Source: Bacteroidales bacterium UBA5762 (GTDB lineage: Bacteria; Bacteroidota; Bacteroidia; Bacteroidales; TTA-H9). Taken from it: a stretch of 14,604 bases of DNA. Position numbers and translations under genes: made by a program. The notes under the pieces were generated by a model. It did not search any database, was not told the origin of the DNA, and was given only the letters and a program-made list of their open reading frames with translations. Of this stretch, positions 1-7,408 are shown one piece after another (position 1 is the first letter of the stretch; the number at the start of each line of letters is the position of its first letter). Location of the stretch: assembly GCA_002418865.1 (NCBI GenBank), contig DIEY01000066.1, positions 1 to 14,604 of the forward strand. Direction: 5' to 3'.

Positions 1-191
1 AAACCTTGCCCCAACGTCGCAACTTTTTAACCGATTCACTTCAGTATGAGTTTGGCAACCGCTTTATTGTTTTACCCAACCCTATGTATGGAGATTGGGA
101 AAACGCACTTTATCACTACAATTACCAACTATCGGCTCATCAAAGGGATTCAATCCGTCGATCATTCATTAAAGCCTTTTCACCCTTGTAA
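1..191 (+). CDS. class C acid phosphatase / 5'-nucleotidase, lipoprotein e(P4) family, C-terminal fragment (cut by window edge)
   Basis: The reading frame is open to the left window edge (first full codon at base 3) and stops with TAA at 189-191, so this is the 3' end of a gene that begins outside the window. The visible tail contains a segment reading EFGNRFIVLPNPMYGDWENA (residues about 16-35 after the edge). This closely resembles the conserved C-terminal block of HAD-superfamily class C acid phosphatases, including the Haemophilus outer-membrane lipoprotein e(P4). Those enzymes dephosphorylate nucleoside monophosphates at the cell surface or in the periplasm. The catalytic Asp motifs and any lipobox lie upstream and cannot be checked here. 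The TTG at base 6 is an internal Leu codon, not a credible start. The family assignment rests on this one motif. Confidence 0.72.
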   Translation, partial: TLPQRRNFLTDSLQYEFGNRFIVLPNPMYGDWENALYHYNYQLSAHQRDSIRRSFIKAFSPL

Positions 192-327
192 TTTTTTGGC
201 ATGAAAATGCTTCATCTTACAGAATGTCGTGCAAAACCCAAAAATTGTTTATCCCCTTTTGGAACATAATTTTTCGATTGAAAATAACCCTTGAAAGTCA
301 ACGAATTTCTGTTAAAGTAAGGGAGAC

Positions 328-335
328 TATCTTTG
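328..335 (+). promoter_or_regulatory. Bacteroidota-type -7 promoter element for tex
   Basis: The bases TATCTTTG match the Bacteroidota -7 consensus TAnnTTTG and end 16 bases before the ATG at 352. Transcription would start about four bases later, giving a leader of roughly 12 bases. No clear -33 TTG is visible at the expected distance. The GTG at 346 would lie almost at the transcript start, which supports the ATG. Confidence 0.55.
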
Positions 336-351
336 TAAGAAAATAGTGAAT

Positions 352-2484
352 ATGACTTCGCCCTTTTCTCCATTGATTGCTAAAGAATTGAATTTAACTG
401 AGCAACAGGTTGAAAACACCATCAACCTGCTTCAGGAAGGCGCCAGCATTCCTTTTATTGCTCGATACAGGAAGGAACTTACTGGCAGTCTCACTGAAGT
501 AAGTATTATTGCTATACGCGATAGGCTCAAACAGCTTACCGAACTCGAAAAAAGACGTGAATCGGTAATTCATTCTATAAGTGAACAAGGTAAATTAACC
601 GAAGAACTTGAACGAGCACTTCGTGAAGCTATCACTTTATCCGAGATTGAAGATTTATATTTGCCTTATCGTCCCAAACGAAAGACGCGAGCTAGCGAGG
701 CTATTGAAAAAGGCTTAGAACCATTGGCAAAAATTCTTCTATCTCAGAAAGAAAATGATATAATAAGGTTGGCAAAAAGATTTATCGATGTCGACAAAGG
801 AGTTGCTAATGAAGATGAAGCACTTCAGGGAGCACGTGATATTATTGCCGAATGGGTCAATCAGGATGCAGTGGTACGTCAAAGGTTGCGCAAGTTATTT
901 CGAAGTGAAGCAGTTATTAGCTCGCGTTTGGTAAAAGGTAAGGAAGAGGAAGCTCAAAAATACCGTTCATGGTTTCAATGGGAAGAAGAGGTTAGAAGAA
1001 TTCCTTCGCATCGATTGATGGCAATATTACGGGGTGAAGCGGAAGGTTACCTGAAAGTGAAGATTCAGCCCTCTCTGGCTAAAGCACTCGAATTACTCGA
1101 AAGAATTTATCTGAAGGCCGAAAACATGTCGGCGGCTCAAGTTCGTTTGGCATTGTATGATGCTTACAAGCGCCTTTTACAACCTTCGCTCGAAACCGAA
1201 ATCCGTGCGGAAATAAAACTTAAGGCCGATATTGAAGCCATCAAGGTTTTTTCGGAAAACTTACGCCAATTGTTGCTTGCACCTCCATTGAGAGGGAAAA
1301 ACGTTCTGGCAATTGATCCTGGCTTTCGTACTGGATGTAAGGTGGTTTGCCTCGACCAGCACGGCAATCTTTTACACAATGAAACTATCTATCCTCATCC
1401 TCCCGAAAACAAAGTAAAAGAAAGCATGCACAAGATAAAGAATTTAGTGAATGCCTATAAAATTGATGCTATAGCCATTGGCAATGGAACTGCAGGTCGC
1501 GAAACCGAAAATTTTATTCGCCATATTCCCTTCGAAAAGGATGTTATCGCAGTGGTTGTGAATGAGGCAGGAGCTTCAATTTACTCGGTTTCTGATATTG
1601 CCCGTGAAGATTTTCCCGATTATGATGTAACCGTAAGAGGCGCAGTCTCTATTGGCCGCAGGCTCATAGATCCGCTGGCAGAACTGGTAAAGATAGATCC
1701 TAAATCTATTGGGGTGGGACAGTATCAACATGATGTGGACCAAAAAATGCTTCAGGCGTCTTTGCAGGATGTGGTGGAAAGTTGTGTGAACAGGGTTGGA
1801 GTAGATTTAAACCGTGCAAGCAAGGAATTATTGGGCTATGTTTCTGGAATTGGACCAGTCATAGCGAAAAATATCGTTAAGTATAGAAGCGAGAATGGCC
1901 CATTCTCCTCTCGGCAACAGCTGCTTGAAGTACCAAGGTTAGGAGCAAAAGCTTACGAACAGGCAGCAGGATTTCTTCGCATTCCCGATGCACCAAACCC
2001 TCTCGATACCAGTGCAGTTCACCCTGAAAGCTATCCTGTAGTCGAGGCTATGGCAGCAAAACTTGGAGTCAGTGTTAAAGAATTGATCCAAGATAAAGAA
2101 CTTCAAACAAGAATCAATATTGAGGATTTTGTCACGCAACAATGTGGTATCCCAACACTTACAGATATTATGCAGGAACTTGCCAAACCTGGCCGCGATC
2201 CCCGCGTAAATTTTGATTTTTTCGAATTCGATAAAAATGTCCTTCAAATAGAAGACTTAAGGGTGGGAATGGTCTTACCCGGTATTGTTACAAATATTAC
2301 TCGTTTCGGCGTTTTCGTAGATATTGGAGTGCATCATGACGGGCTGGTACACATCAGTCAATTAAGCAAGAAATATATCAACGATCCTTCTCAAGTGGTT
2401 CATCTTAACCAAAAAGTAAAGGTAAAGGTGCTGGAGGTCGATATTGACCGAAACAGGATTAGTCTGAGTATGAAAGATGTGTAA
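352..2484 (+). CDS. tex: Tex, S1 domain-containing RNA-binding transcription accessory protein
   Basis: Tex is a conserved cytoplasmic nucleic-acid-binding protein linked to transcription and RNA metabolism. The 710-residue product has the full family architecture. The helical Tex N-terminal region opens with a block reading GASIPFIARYRKELTGSL near residues 28-45. A YqgF/RNase H-like domain begins near residue 320 (AIDPGFRTG). A helix-hairpin-helix region lies near residues 493-545 (SGIGPVIAKNIVKYR, then VPRLGAKAYEQ). A C-terminal S1 RNA-binding domain spans about 636-708 (GIVTNITRFGVFVDIG). Length is close to that usual for the family and no frame break is seen. I chose ATG 352; a GTG two codons upstream at 346 is possible but falls at the predicted transcript start. 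The gene appears monocistronic, with its own promoter and a 158-base gap before the next gene. Confidence 0.97.
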   Translation: MTSPFSPLIAKELNLTEQQVENTINLLQEGASIPFIARYRKELTGSLTEVSIIAIRDRLKQLTELEKRRESVIHSISEQGKLTEELERALREAITLSEIEDLYLPYRPKRKTRASEAIEKGLEPLAKILLSQKENDIIRLAKRFIDVDKGVANEDEALQGARDIIAEWVNQDAVVRQRLRKLFRSEAVISSRLVKGKEEEAQKYRSWFQWEEEVRRIPSHRLMAILRGEAEGYLKVKIQPSLAKALELLERIYLKAENMSAAQVRLALYDAYKRLLQPSLETEIRAEIKLKADIEAIKVFSENLRQLLLAPPLRGKNVLAIDPGFRTGCKVVCLDQHGNLLHNETIYPHPPENKVKESMHKIKNLVNAYKIDAIAIGNGTAGRETENFIRHIPFEKDVIAVVVNEAGASIYSVSDIAREDFPDYDVTVRGAVSIGRRLIDPLAELVKIDPKSIGVGQYQHDVDQKMLQASLQDVVESCVNRVGVDLNRASKELLGYVSGIGPVIAKNIVKYRSENGPFSSRQQLLEVPRLGAKAYEQAAGFLRIPDAPNPLDTSAVHPESYPVVEAMAAKLGVSVKELIQDKELQTRINIEDFVTQQCGIPTLTDIMQELAKPGRDPRVNFDFFEFDKNVLQIEDLRVGMVLPGIVTNITRFGVFVDIGVHHDGLVHISQLSKKYINDPSQVVHLNQKVKVKVLEVDIDRNRISLSMKDV

Positions 2485-2545
2485 TTAATGTCTCCATTAC
2501 TGCTTCTGCCAGAATTTTTCTTTCAGCCTATTGCTTTTAATTCGG

Positions 2546-2553
2546 TATTTTTG
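2546..2553 (+). promoter_or_regulatory. possible -7 promoter element for the outer-membrane barrel gene
   Basis: TATTTTTG fits TAnnTTTG, but it ends 89 bases before the ATG at 2643, much farther than the other promoter matches in this window. A near match (TAATTTTTG, one base too long) lies closer, around 2594-2602. This is therefore only a candidate. Confidence 0.3.
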
Positions 2554-2642
2554 TCAACGAATTTATTGGTCAAACTGACAATTCTATTGACCTAATTTTT
2601 GCTATTCAAACATAAAAATATTGGTGATAAAAGGTTTTTTCT

Positions 2643-3356
2643 ATGAAGCATAAAAGTTTTTTACGGTTATTCTTTGTATTAATCATTAGTTCTTCGGTTT
2701 TATTTTCAAAGGAATTAGAGGCTCAAGCCTTCAGGGGCATTCTTATAGGAGGCTTTAACCTGAGCCAAGTAGATGGAGATGAAACTTATGGCTTTCACAA
2801 GTTGGGAGCAAATATAGGAGCAGGAGTAATGTTGCCTTTTACCCGAAAATGGTCGGTTACTCTCGAAACATTATTTTCCCAGAAAGGATCACATCAAGAT
2901 GCGTTTTATGTGGATACGCTTCCCACAGGTGATATTCTGACAGGAGAATATGATTTGAGAATGAATTATGTTGAAGTTCCCTTACTCATACATTTTACCG
3001 ATAGAGAAACTGTGAGCGCCGGTGTGGGCGTTAGCTATGGACGCTTAATTGGAGTTACAGAAAAGGAACACGGTAAAAAAGTCGAATCTACCTCTTTGAA
3101 TAATGGACCTTATAAAAAAGACGATTGGGATATTATAGGGGATATTAAGCTACCTCTTTATAAAAATTTGAAAATCAATTTAAGATATTCTTATTCGTTG
3201 GCTAAGATCCGCACACGCGATTTCTACGATCGTAATGGCGAATACATCAAAACTCGAGACCAGTATCACAACCTGTTCTCTATACGTTTTTTATGGGTTA
3301 TCAACGAGAAATCTCGTACATTGCAGGAGCAGAGAGCCGAACAGCCTATTCAATGA
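2643..3356 (+). CDS. outer membrane beta-barrel protein, PorT-like family
   Basis: The 237-residue product begins with a signal peptide: basic MKHK, a hydrophobic stretch to about residue 22, and a probable cut near ELEAQA (residues 24-29). The mature part starts with FRGILIGGFNLSQVDGDE and is rich in alternating polar and hydrophobic segments, with aromatic residues at likely strand ends. This is the pattern of the outer-membrane beta-barrel families common in Bacteroidota, whose members resemble PorT. PorT itself belongs to the type IX secretion system, but this domain is found in many paralogues per genome, so a secretion role is not implied. A partial AAAAGG precedes the ATG by about 9 bases. 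The gene stands alone and converges with the rubrerythrin-like gene. The exact function is unknown. Confidence 0.75.
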   Translation: MKHKSFLRLFFVLIISSSVLFSKELEAQAFRGILIGGFNLSQVDGDETYGFHKLGANIGAGVMLPFTRKWSVTLETLFSQKGSHQDAFYVDTLPTGDILTGEYDLRMNYVEVPLLIHFTDRETVSAGVGVSYGRLIGVTEKEHGKKVESTSLNNGPYKKDDWDIIGDIKLPLYKNLKINLRYSYSLAKIRTRDFYDRNGEYIKTRDQYHNLFSIRFLWVINEKSRTLQEQRAEQPIQ

Positions 3357-3445
3357 TGAGCGCTAAGTTAAATGTGGAGAGATTACTTCCTGTTGTAACA
3401 AATAAAGCCTAAGAAAATACTTATATTTTGGCTAAAATTCTCTGA

Positions 3446-3727
3446 TTGAGCTGGTTGAATAATTTTGCCCATGCCCAAGAAAATAGCAAGCTTATCGTAA
3501 CTGTCCGCCAAACATAATTTATAAATCTTTATGTAGATAAAGAAAAACGCTGGCTGCAAAAAGCAAACAGATAAAATTAATAAGGCAGCTTGCCCTGGAG
3601 AACAAAAAACTGCACTATGTAGCCATCTGGAGAGGTGGCAGCGATTAATAAACGAGTAAAAAAAGATGTGATAGAAATGAAAGCAGGAATATCGTTAGGT
3701 TGCTTCATACCTCTTCATGTGAGGTAG
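3446..3727 (+). pseudogene. possible decayed gene remnant (several short coding-like stretches broken by stops and a frameshift)
   Basis: This lies in the 429-base gap between the barrel gene and the rubrerythrin-like gene. Three stretches share one frame: 3446-3514, 3518-3571 (reading INLYVDKEKRWLQKANR) and 3623-3724 (containing GEVAAINKRVKKDVIEMKAG). Each is ended by a stop. Between them a second frame is open from 3541 to 3645 and reads LIRQLALENKKLHYVAIWRG. All four look protein-like, being rich in Lys, Glu and hydrophobic residues. Joining frames near 3570 and 3630 would give one continuous protein, which suggests a gene broken by stops and indels. I do not recognise the family. It could also be chance, since short open stretches are easy to find in non-coding DNA. 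Confidence 0.25.
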
Positions 3728-3731
3728 CAAC
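3699..3731 (+). other. imperfect inverted repeat / hairpin with a 4-base bulge
   Basis: GTTGCT (3699-3704) and ACCTC (3709-3713) pair with AGCAAC (3726-3731) and GAGGT (3721-3725). This gives eleven pairs interrupted only by a TCAT bulge (3705-3708), with a 7-base loop. TTCAT occurs both across the bulge and in the loop, as if duplicated. No T-run follows on either strand, so it is not a classical terminator for either convergent neighbour. Its role is unknown. Confidence 0.4.
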
Positions 3732-3785
3732 ACTTGAATATTTATGATTCAATTTTAAGAAATCTTTTGGATGAAACTTGTATAA

Positions 3786-4292
3786 TCAGAATGGCCAAAA
3801 TCGGTTATCGTTCCAAATTTGTTCTTTCAAGGCATCATTGAGTCGTTTGAGCAATTCATGATGGCCTTTCTCCCAATCCGCCAAAATTTGATACAATTCC
3901 TTTTCGTGTGGGTCAGTCGATTCTTTGGCGCGATCAGAATATACTTTTACGGCACGCATTTCAAAATCCATAGCAGCAGCTATAGCAGCAGCTTCATAAT
4001 CGGCTGCATTTACCTCTTTCTTAAACTCTTCGCTCAATACCTGCATGGCTACTTCTTCTTCCTTGTTGTTGGAGTGGGTTTTGGGTTTTAAAAATTCAGA
4101 TGTTTGTGTGAAATGCTTAAATTGTGTTGTAAGATACTGTATATGCTCATCCTCTTCTTCCGACATCATTGTAAATATTTTTCTTGCGGCTTCACTTTTA
4201 GTAGCTGCAGCTGCCTGAGCATAAAAGGCCTTCCCTCTTCTTTCCAACAAGATAGCTTCCTTTAAAATTTCAATGGCTTTCGCGTTTTCCAT
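3786..4292 (-). CDS. rubrerythrin-like ferritin-fold diiron protein (no rubredoxin domain)
   Basis: The 168-residue product is an all-helical ferritin-like protein. The expected diiron ligands appear in two matching halves: E17 and E47xxH50 in the first, and E111 and E141xxH144 in the second. This is the arrangement of the rubrerythrin and ferritin-like superfamily. There are no Cys residues, so the rubredoxin FeCys4 domain of classical rubrerythrin is absent. A Lys/Ser/Asn/Glu-rich linker (about residues 69-81) joins the two halves. Such proteins reduce peroxide or handle iron in the cytoplasm of anaerobes; without its own rubredoxin it would need an external electron donor. The gene is divergent from the rseC-like gene across 169 bases. 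The ATG at 4292 has no Shine-Dalgarno. An unusual, aromatic C-terminus (NRFWPF) ends the protein. Confidence 0.85.
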   Translation of the reverse strand: MENAKAIEILKEAILLERRGKAFYAQAAAATKSEAARKIFTMMSEEEDEHIQYLTTQFKHFTQTSEFLKPKTHSNNKEEEVAMQVLSEEFKKEVNAADYEAAAIAAAMDFEMRAVKVYSDRAKESTDPHEKELYQILADWEKGHHELLKRLNDALKEQIWNDNRFWPF

Positions 4293-4437
4293 ATATGATT
4301 GATTTTAGGTTAAATATTATTACTTTTCATTGATACATATATCTTTAAATAGCTACATGTAATTTTCTATTCATCTAATATGAGAAAGTAAAAAAAATTA
4401 TAATGAAAGGGTTTAAAAACGAGTTTAAATATAGAGC

Positions 4438-4445
4438 TAACTTTG
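4438..4445 (+). promoter_or_regulatory. Bacteroidota-type -7 promoter element for the rseC-like gene
   Basis: TAACTTTG matches TAnnTTTG and ends 16 bases before the ATG at 4462, the same spacing as at tex. A GTTT at 4411-4414 lies near, though slightly beyond, the usual -33 distance. It sits in the divergent gap shared with the rubrerythrin-like gene, for which I saw no clear element on the minus strand. Confidence 0.6.
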
Positions 4446-4461
4446 CAAAATTAAAATTTTT

Positions 4462-4881
4462 ATGACATCTACCATTAGTCACGAAGGAATAGTGAGCAAA
4501 ATTACGCCAGAAGGCATCGAGGTTGTCATTGTTTCTCAGTCAGCCTGTGCGGCTTGTCATGCTAAGGGGGTTTGCGGTTTAGGTGAAGCTGTTGAGAAAA
4601 TTATTCAAGTACCTGTTCCCGATGCACAAAAATTTTATCAAGGCCAGAGAGTAGTTGTTGAAATGAATGAATCTGAAGGTTCAAAGGCCGTATTATGGGG
4701 TTTTGTGATGCCATTCATCATTTTGATGATTGCATTTTTTTTCATTTATTTTCTCACTCGCAATGAAGTTTACGCTGGATTAGGTTCCTTATTGAGCCTG
4801 GTTCCATACTATTTCGTTTTACATCTTACGAAAAATTGGATGCGTAATAAATTTACATTTAACATTCATCCATTAAAGTAG
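4462..4881 (+). CDS. SoxR-reducing-system RseC-family membrane protein
   Basis: The 139-residue product has the RseC/MucC layout: an N-terminal soluble part with a Cys cluster (C29, C32 and C38 in SACAACHAKGVCG), then two transmembrane helices (about residues 74-95 and 101-119) and a short basic tail. In E. coli, RseC acts with the Rsx (Rnf) complex to keep the SoxR Fe-S sensor reduced, and it is also encoded with the RseA/RseB sigma-E regulators. Here it lies directly upstream of rnfB in the same direction, so a role beside the Rnf complex is the natural inference, perhaps in cluster assembly or electron transfer. It has its own promoter, and a 294-base AT-rich gap with at least one further promoter match separates it from rnfB. 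No anti-sigma genes are adjacent. Confidence 0.87.
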   Translation: MTSTISHEGIVSKITPEGIEVVIVSQSACAACHAKGVCGLGEAVEKIIQVPVPDAQKFYQGQRVVVEMNESEGSKAVLWGFVMPFIILMIAFFFIYFLTRNEVYAGLGSLLSLVPYYFVLHLTKNWMRNKFTFNIHPLK

Positions 4882-5056
4882 ATAATTGATTTATAATCTT
4901 TTACGATAGATTTAGAGAAGCATCAAAACAAAAGTTACAAGGATAAGGCTAATTTAGAAACAGTTTAAGAATTTTTTTTAACATCAAGTAAATCAATACA
5001 TAATTCAAAATAAGATTTTGGGAAAGTAATTTATTATATTTTGATATTCAATTAAT

Positions 5057-5064
5057 TATATTTG
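5057..5064 (+). promoter_or_regulatory. possible distal -7 promoter element for the rnf operon
   Basis: TATATTTG matches TAnnTTTG. It would give a leader of about 107 bases before the GTG at 5176. The region is very AT-rich, so a chance match is quite possible. Confidence 0.3.
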
Positions 5065-5120
5065 CTTTTTGAATTAGCGACCATACTTTATATAAGGCAT
5101 GTAGAATTTATGGGGTTTTA

Positions 5121-5128
5121 TACTTTTG
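5121..5128 (+). promoter_or_regulatory. proximal -7 promoter element for the rnf operon
   Basis: TACTTTTG matches TAnnTTTG. The transcript would begin near 5133, giving a leader of about 43 bases to the GTG at 5176, but only about 7 bases to the alternative TTG at 5140. This favours the GTG as the rnfB start. Confidence 0.5.
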
Positions 5129-5175
5129 CGTAGCCAATTTTGCGGAATCAACAAAATCGAAAAAATATTAAAGCT

Positions 5176-6039
5176 GTGGATTCATCAATTTTATATTCAA
5201 TTATTACGCTTGGATTAATTGGGGCTGGTTCGGCAGCCATACTCTATTGGGTAGCCAGTAAATTCAAGGTAGAGGAAGATCCTCGCATAGATGCAGTTGC
5301 CGAAGCCTTACCACAAGCCAATTGTGGAGGTTGTGGCTATGCAGGTTGCCGTAATTTTGCAGAGGCTATTGTAAAAACGGGTTCTTTGGACAACTTGATA
5401 TGTCCTGTGGGAGGCGATGAAGTAATGAAAAGAATTGCAAGCATTTTAGGCCTCGAGGCGCCTGCTGTAGAATCCATGATTGCCGTTGTGCGATGCAATG
5501 GCAGTTTCCAGAACAGTCCTTCCAAATTTCAATACGATGGGGTTAAGAGTTGTGCTTTTGCCCATATTACATTTACCGGTGAAGGTGGGTGCCCTTATGG
5601 ATGTTTAGGCCATGGCGATTGTGAAAGAGCTTGTACCTTCGATGCTATTCATGTAAATCCTGCCACGGGTCTGCCTGAAGTGAATGATAAGTGCACTGCT
5701 TGTGGCGCCTGCGTTAAAGCCTGTCCAAGAAACATCATCGAAATGAGGCCTCGAGGGAAAAAAGATAGACGGATTTATGTTACTTGCATGAATAAGGAAA
5801 AAGGTGCTGTTGCACGTAAAAACTGTGAAGTAGCGTGTATTGGGTGCAACAAATGCGTTAAGGAATGCCGTTTCGATGCCATTACCCTCAGTAACAATCT
5901 TGCTTATATCGATCCTCATAAATGTACTCTTTGCAGGAAATGCGTCGAAGTTTGTCCTACTAATTGCATCCTCGAAGTGAATCTTCCACCTCGTAAACGT
6001 GCAGCCCAATCCGATTCACCTGCCGAAATTACGGCATAA
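5176..6039 (+). CDS. rnfB: RnfB, ferredoxin-oxidising Fe-S subunit of the Rnf ion-translocating complex
   Basis: RnfB is the Fe-S subunit thought to accept electrons from ferredoxin. From the GTG at 5176 the product is 287 residues: one N-terminal membrane helix (about 5-30), then the conserved cluster motif NCGGCGYAGC with C50, C53, C58 and C76. The C-terminal ferredoxin region has four Cys quartets: 139/143/149/153, 173/176/179/183, 221/224/227/231 and 250/253/256/260. This makes it longer and richer in clusters than the roughly 195-residue proteobacterial RnfB, as in other Bacteroidota and clostridial forms. The frame is also open from a TTG at 5140. I prefer GTG because it places the protein start four residues before ILYSIITLG, as in homologues, and because the TTG lies almost at the predicted transcript start. 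It is the first gene of rnfBCDGEA. Confidence 0.95.
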   Translation: MDSSILYSIITLGLIGAGSAAILYWVASKFKVEEDPRIDAVAEALPQANCGGCGYAGCRNFAEAIVKTGSLDNLICPVGGDEVMKRIASILGLEAPAVESMIAVVRCNGSFQNSPSKFQYDGVKSCAFAHITFTGEGGCPYGCLGHGDCERACTFDAIHVNPATGLPEVNDKCTACGACVKACPRNIIEMRPRGKKDRRIYVTCMNKEKGAVARKNCEVACIGCNKCVKECRFDAITLSNNLAYIDPHKCTLCRKCVEVCPTNCILEVNLPPRKRAAQSDSPAEITA

Positions 6040-6060
6040 TAAAAATTATTATTCTCTAAA

Positions 6061-6068
6061 AAAGGAGA
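6061..6068 (+). promoter_or_regulatory. strong Shine-Dalgarno site of rnfC
   Basis: AAAGGAGA lies five bases or less upstream of the ATG at 6073 (GGAGA ends at 6068). It is notable because nearly all other genes in the window have no Shine-Dalgarno site. Confidence 0.7.
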
Positions 6069-6072
6069 TCCG

Positions 6073-7404
6073 ATGTTGAAGACATTCCAAAAAGGTGGTG
6101 TACATCCACATGAAAATAAGCTTTCGGCCAATAAGCCCATCCAACCAATTGATCCTCCTGCCAAGATTTTCATTCCATTGAGTCAGAGCCTGGGAGCTCC
6201 ATCAAAACCTGTCGTAAAAAAAGGAGATGAAGTGAAGGCAGGCGATATTTTGGCTATAGGAGAAGCGTTCATTTCTTCTAATATTCATTCCCCTGTTTCG
6301 GGTAAAATAGAAAAGATCGATGATTATTTTGATGTTTCGGGTTATCGCAAACCGGCCATTTTCATTGAAGTAACTGGCAGAGAATGGAATGAAAGTGTTG
6401 ATTTGAGTGATGAATTAAAAGAAGACATCATACTTGATGGGGCCTCAATTATTCAAAAAGTCAAAGAATTGGGTATTGTGGGTTTGGGTGGTGCCACATT
6501 TCCTACACATGTCAAATTAATGGTGCCTCAGGGCAAAAAAGCCGAATTATTGATTATCAATGGGGTAGAGTGTGAACCTTATCTTACTTCTGACCATCGT
6601 CTGATGTTGGAAAAACCTCGGGAGATTATTACTGGAACACGTATTCTCATGAAAGCGTTAGGTGTTACTAAGGCTATTATTGGGATAGAAAACAATAAAC
6701 CCGATGCTATAAACCTTTTATCGAAGCATGCCAGCTCTTACCCCGGCATCGAAGTATGTGCCTTAAAGGTCAAATATCCTCAGGGTGGAGAAAAACAACT
6801 TATTCAAGCCTTAACTGGGAGGGAAGTTCCTTCGGGAAAGTTACCCATAGAAGTAGGTTGCATAGTTCAAAACGTAGGAACCACTTTTGCTGTTTATCAA
6901 GCCATTCAAAAAAACAAACCTTTAGTAGAACGTGTCGTTACGGTTACTGGAACCAATGTGTTAAATCCATCCAACTTTCTAGTGAAAATAGGGACTCCTG
7001 TTTCAGTATTGCTGGGAAAGGCCGGATGGCAACCCGAGAAGGCCGGGAAGGTGATAGCAGGTGGTCCCATGATGGGAAAGGCCTTGCTGAATGTGGAAGT
7101 GCCTATTGTGAAAGGAACTTCTGGCATTCTTGTATTAAACCGTGAAGAATCGTTTCGGCCTAAAGTTCAACCATGTATCCGTTGTGCAAAGTGCGTGAGT
7201 GCTTGCCCTATGGGACTCGAGCCTTATTATCTGGCAAGAGTTTCTGAATTAGAAAAGTATGACCTAGCCGAAAATGGAGCTATACTCGATTGTATAGAAT
7301 GTGGCTCATGCCAGTATATTTGTCCTTCAGCCCGTCCTTTGCTCGACCATATCCGACTAGGAAAATTAAAAGTTAACGAAATTATTCGATCTCGAAATCA
7401 ATAA
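6073..7404 (+). CDS. rnfC: RnfC, NADH/FMN-binding subunit of the Rnf complex
   Basis: RnfC is the peripheral subunit that exchanges electrons with NAD(H), related to the Nqo1/NuoF fold. The 443-residue product starts with the RnfC N-terminal domain (GGVHPHENK at residues 8-16) and a barrel-sandwich-like segment (about 40-100, KKGDEVKAGD). The nucleotide/flavin-binding motif GLGGATFPTHVK follows at 137-148, then INGVECEPYLTSDHRLM at 162-178 and an SLBB-like region. Two C-terminal [4Fe-4S] motifs use C368/C371/C374/C378 and C407/C410/C413/C417. The long Ala/Lys-rich C-terminal extension of some proteobacterial RnfC proteins is absent. The gap to rnfB is 33 bases, and a strong AAAGGAG precedes the ATG. 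Confidence 0.97.
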   Translation: MLKTFQKGGVHPHENKLSANKPIQPIDPPAKIFIPLSQSLGAPSKPVVKKGDEVKAGDILAIGEAFISSNIHSPVSGKIEKIDDYFDVSGYRKPAIFIEVTGREWNESVDLSDELKEDIILDGASIIQKVKELGIVGLGGATFPTHVKLMVPQGKKAELLIINGVECEPYLTSDHRLMLEKPREIITGTRILMKALGVTKAIIGIENNKPDAINLLSKHASSYPGIEVCALKVKYPQGGEKQLIQALTGREVPSGKLPIEVGCIVQNVGTTFAVYQAIQKNKPLVERVVTVTGTNVLNPSNFLVKIGTPVSVLLGKAGWQPEKAGKVIAGGPMMGKALLNVEVPIVKGTSGILVLNREESFRPKVQPCIRCAKCVSACPMGLEPYYLARVSELEKYDLAENGAILDCIECGSCQYICPSARPLLDHIRLGKLKVNEIIRSRNQ

Positions 7405-7408
7405 CAAT

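Larger units (their letters stand above)
4882..5175. other. AT-rich intergenic region upstream of the rnf operon
   Basis: This is a 294-base non-coding stretch of very high A+T content with no credible ORF. It holds two -7 promoter matches (5057-5064 and 5121-5128), so the rnf operon may be transcribed from one or both, separately from the rseC-like gene. I see no clear terminator after the rseC-like gene, no riboswitch-like conserved block and no convincing operator. Confidence 0.6.

Noticed and set aside
2481..2500. Possible terminator hairpin just after tex (TAATG/CATTA)
   Set aside because: The stem is five AT-rich pairs with no following T-run.
297..2564. A 12-base repeat, GTCAACGAATTT, at 297-308 and 2553-2564 on either side of tex
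   Set aside because: In a window of this size several 12-base repeats are expected by chance, and the two copies sit at different positions relative to the promoter elements.
3786..4292. A 90-codon plus-strand ORF (3819-4091) opposite the rubrerythrin-like gene
   Set aside because: It is the antisense of a gene with clear diiron ligands; its Phe/Ser-rich composition is typical of an antisense shadow.
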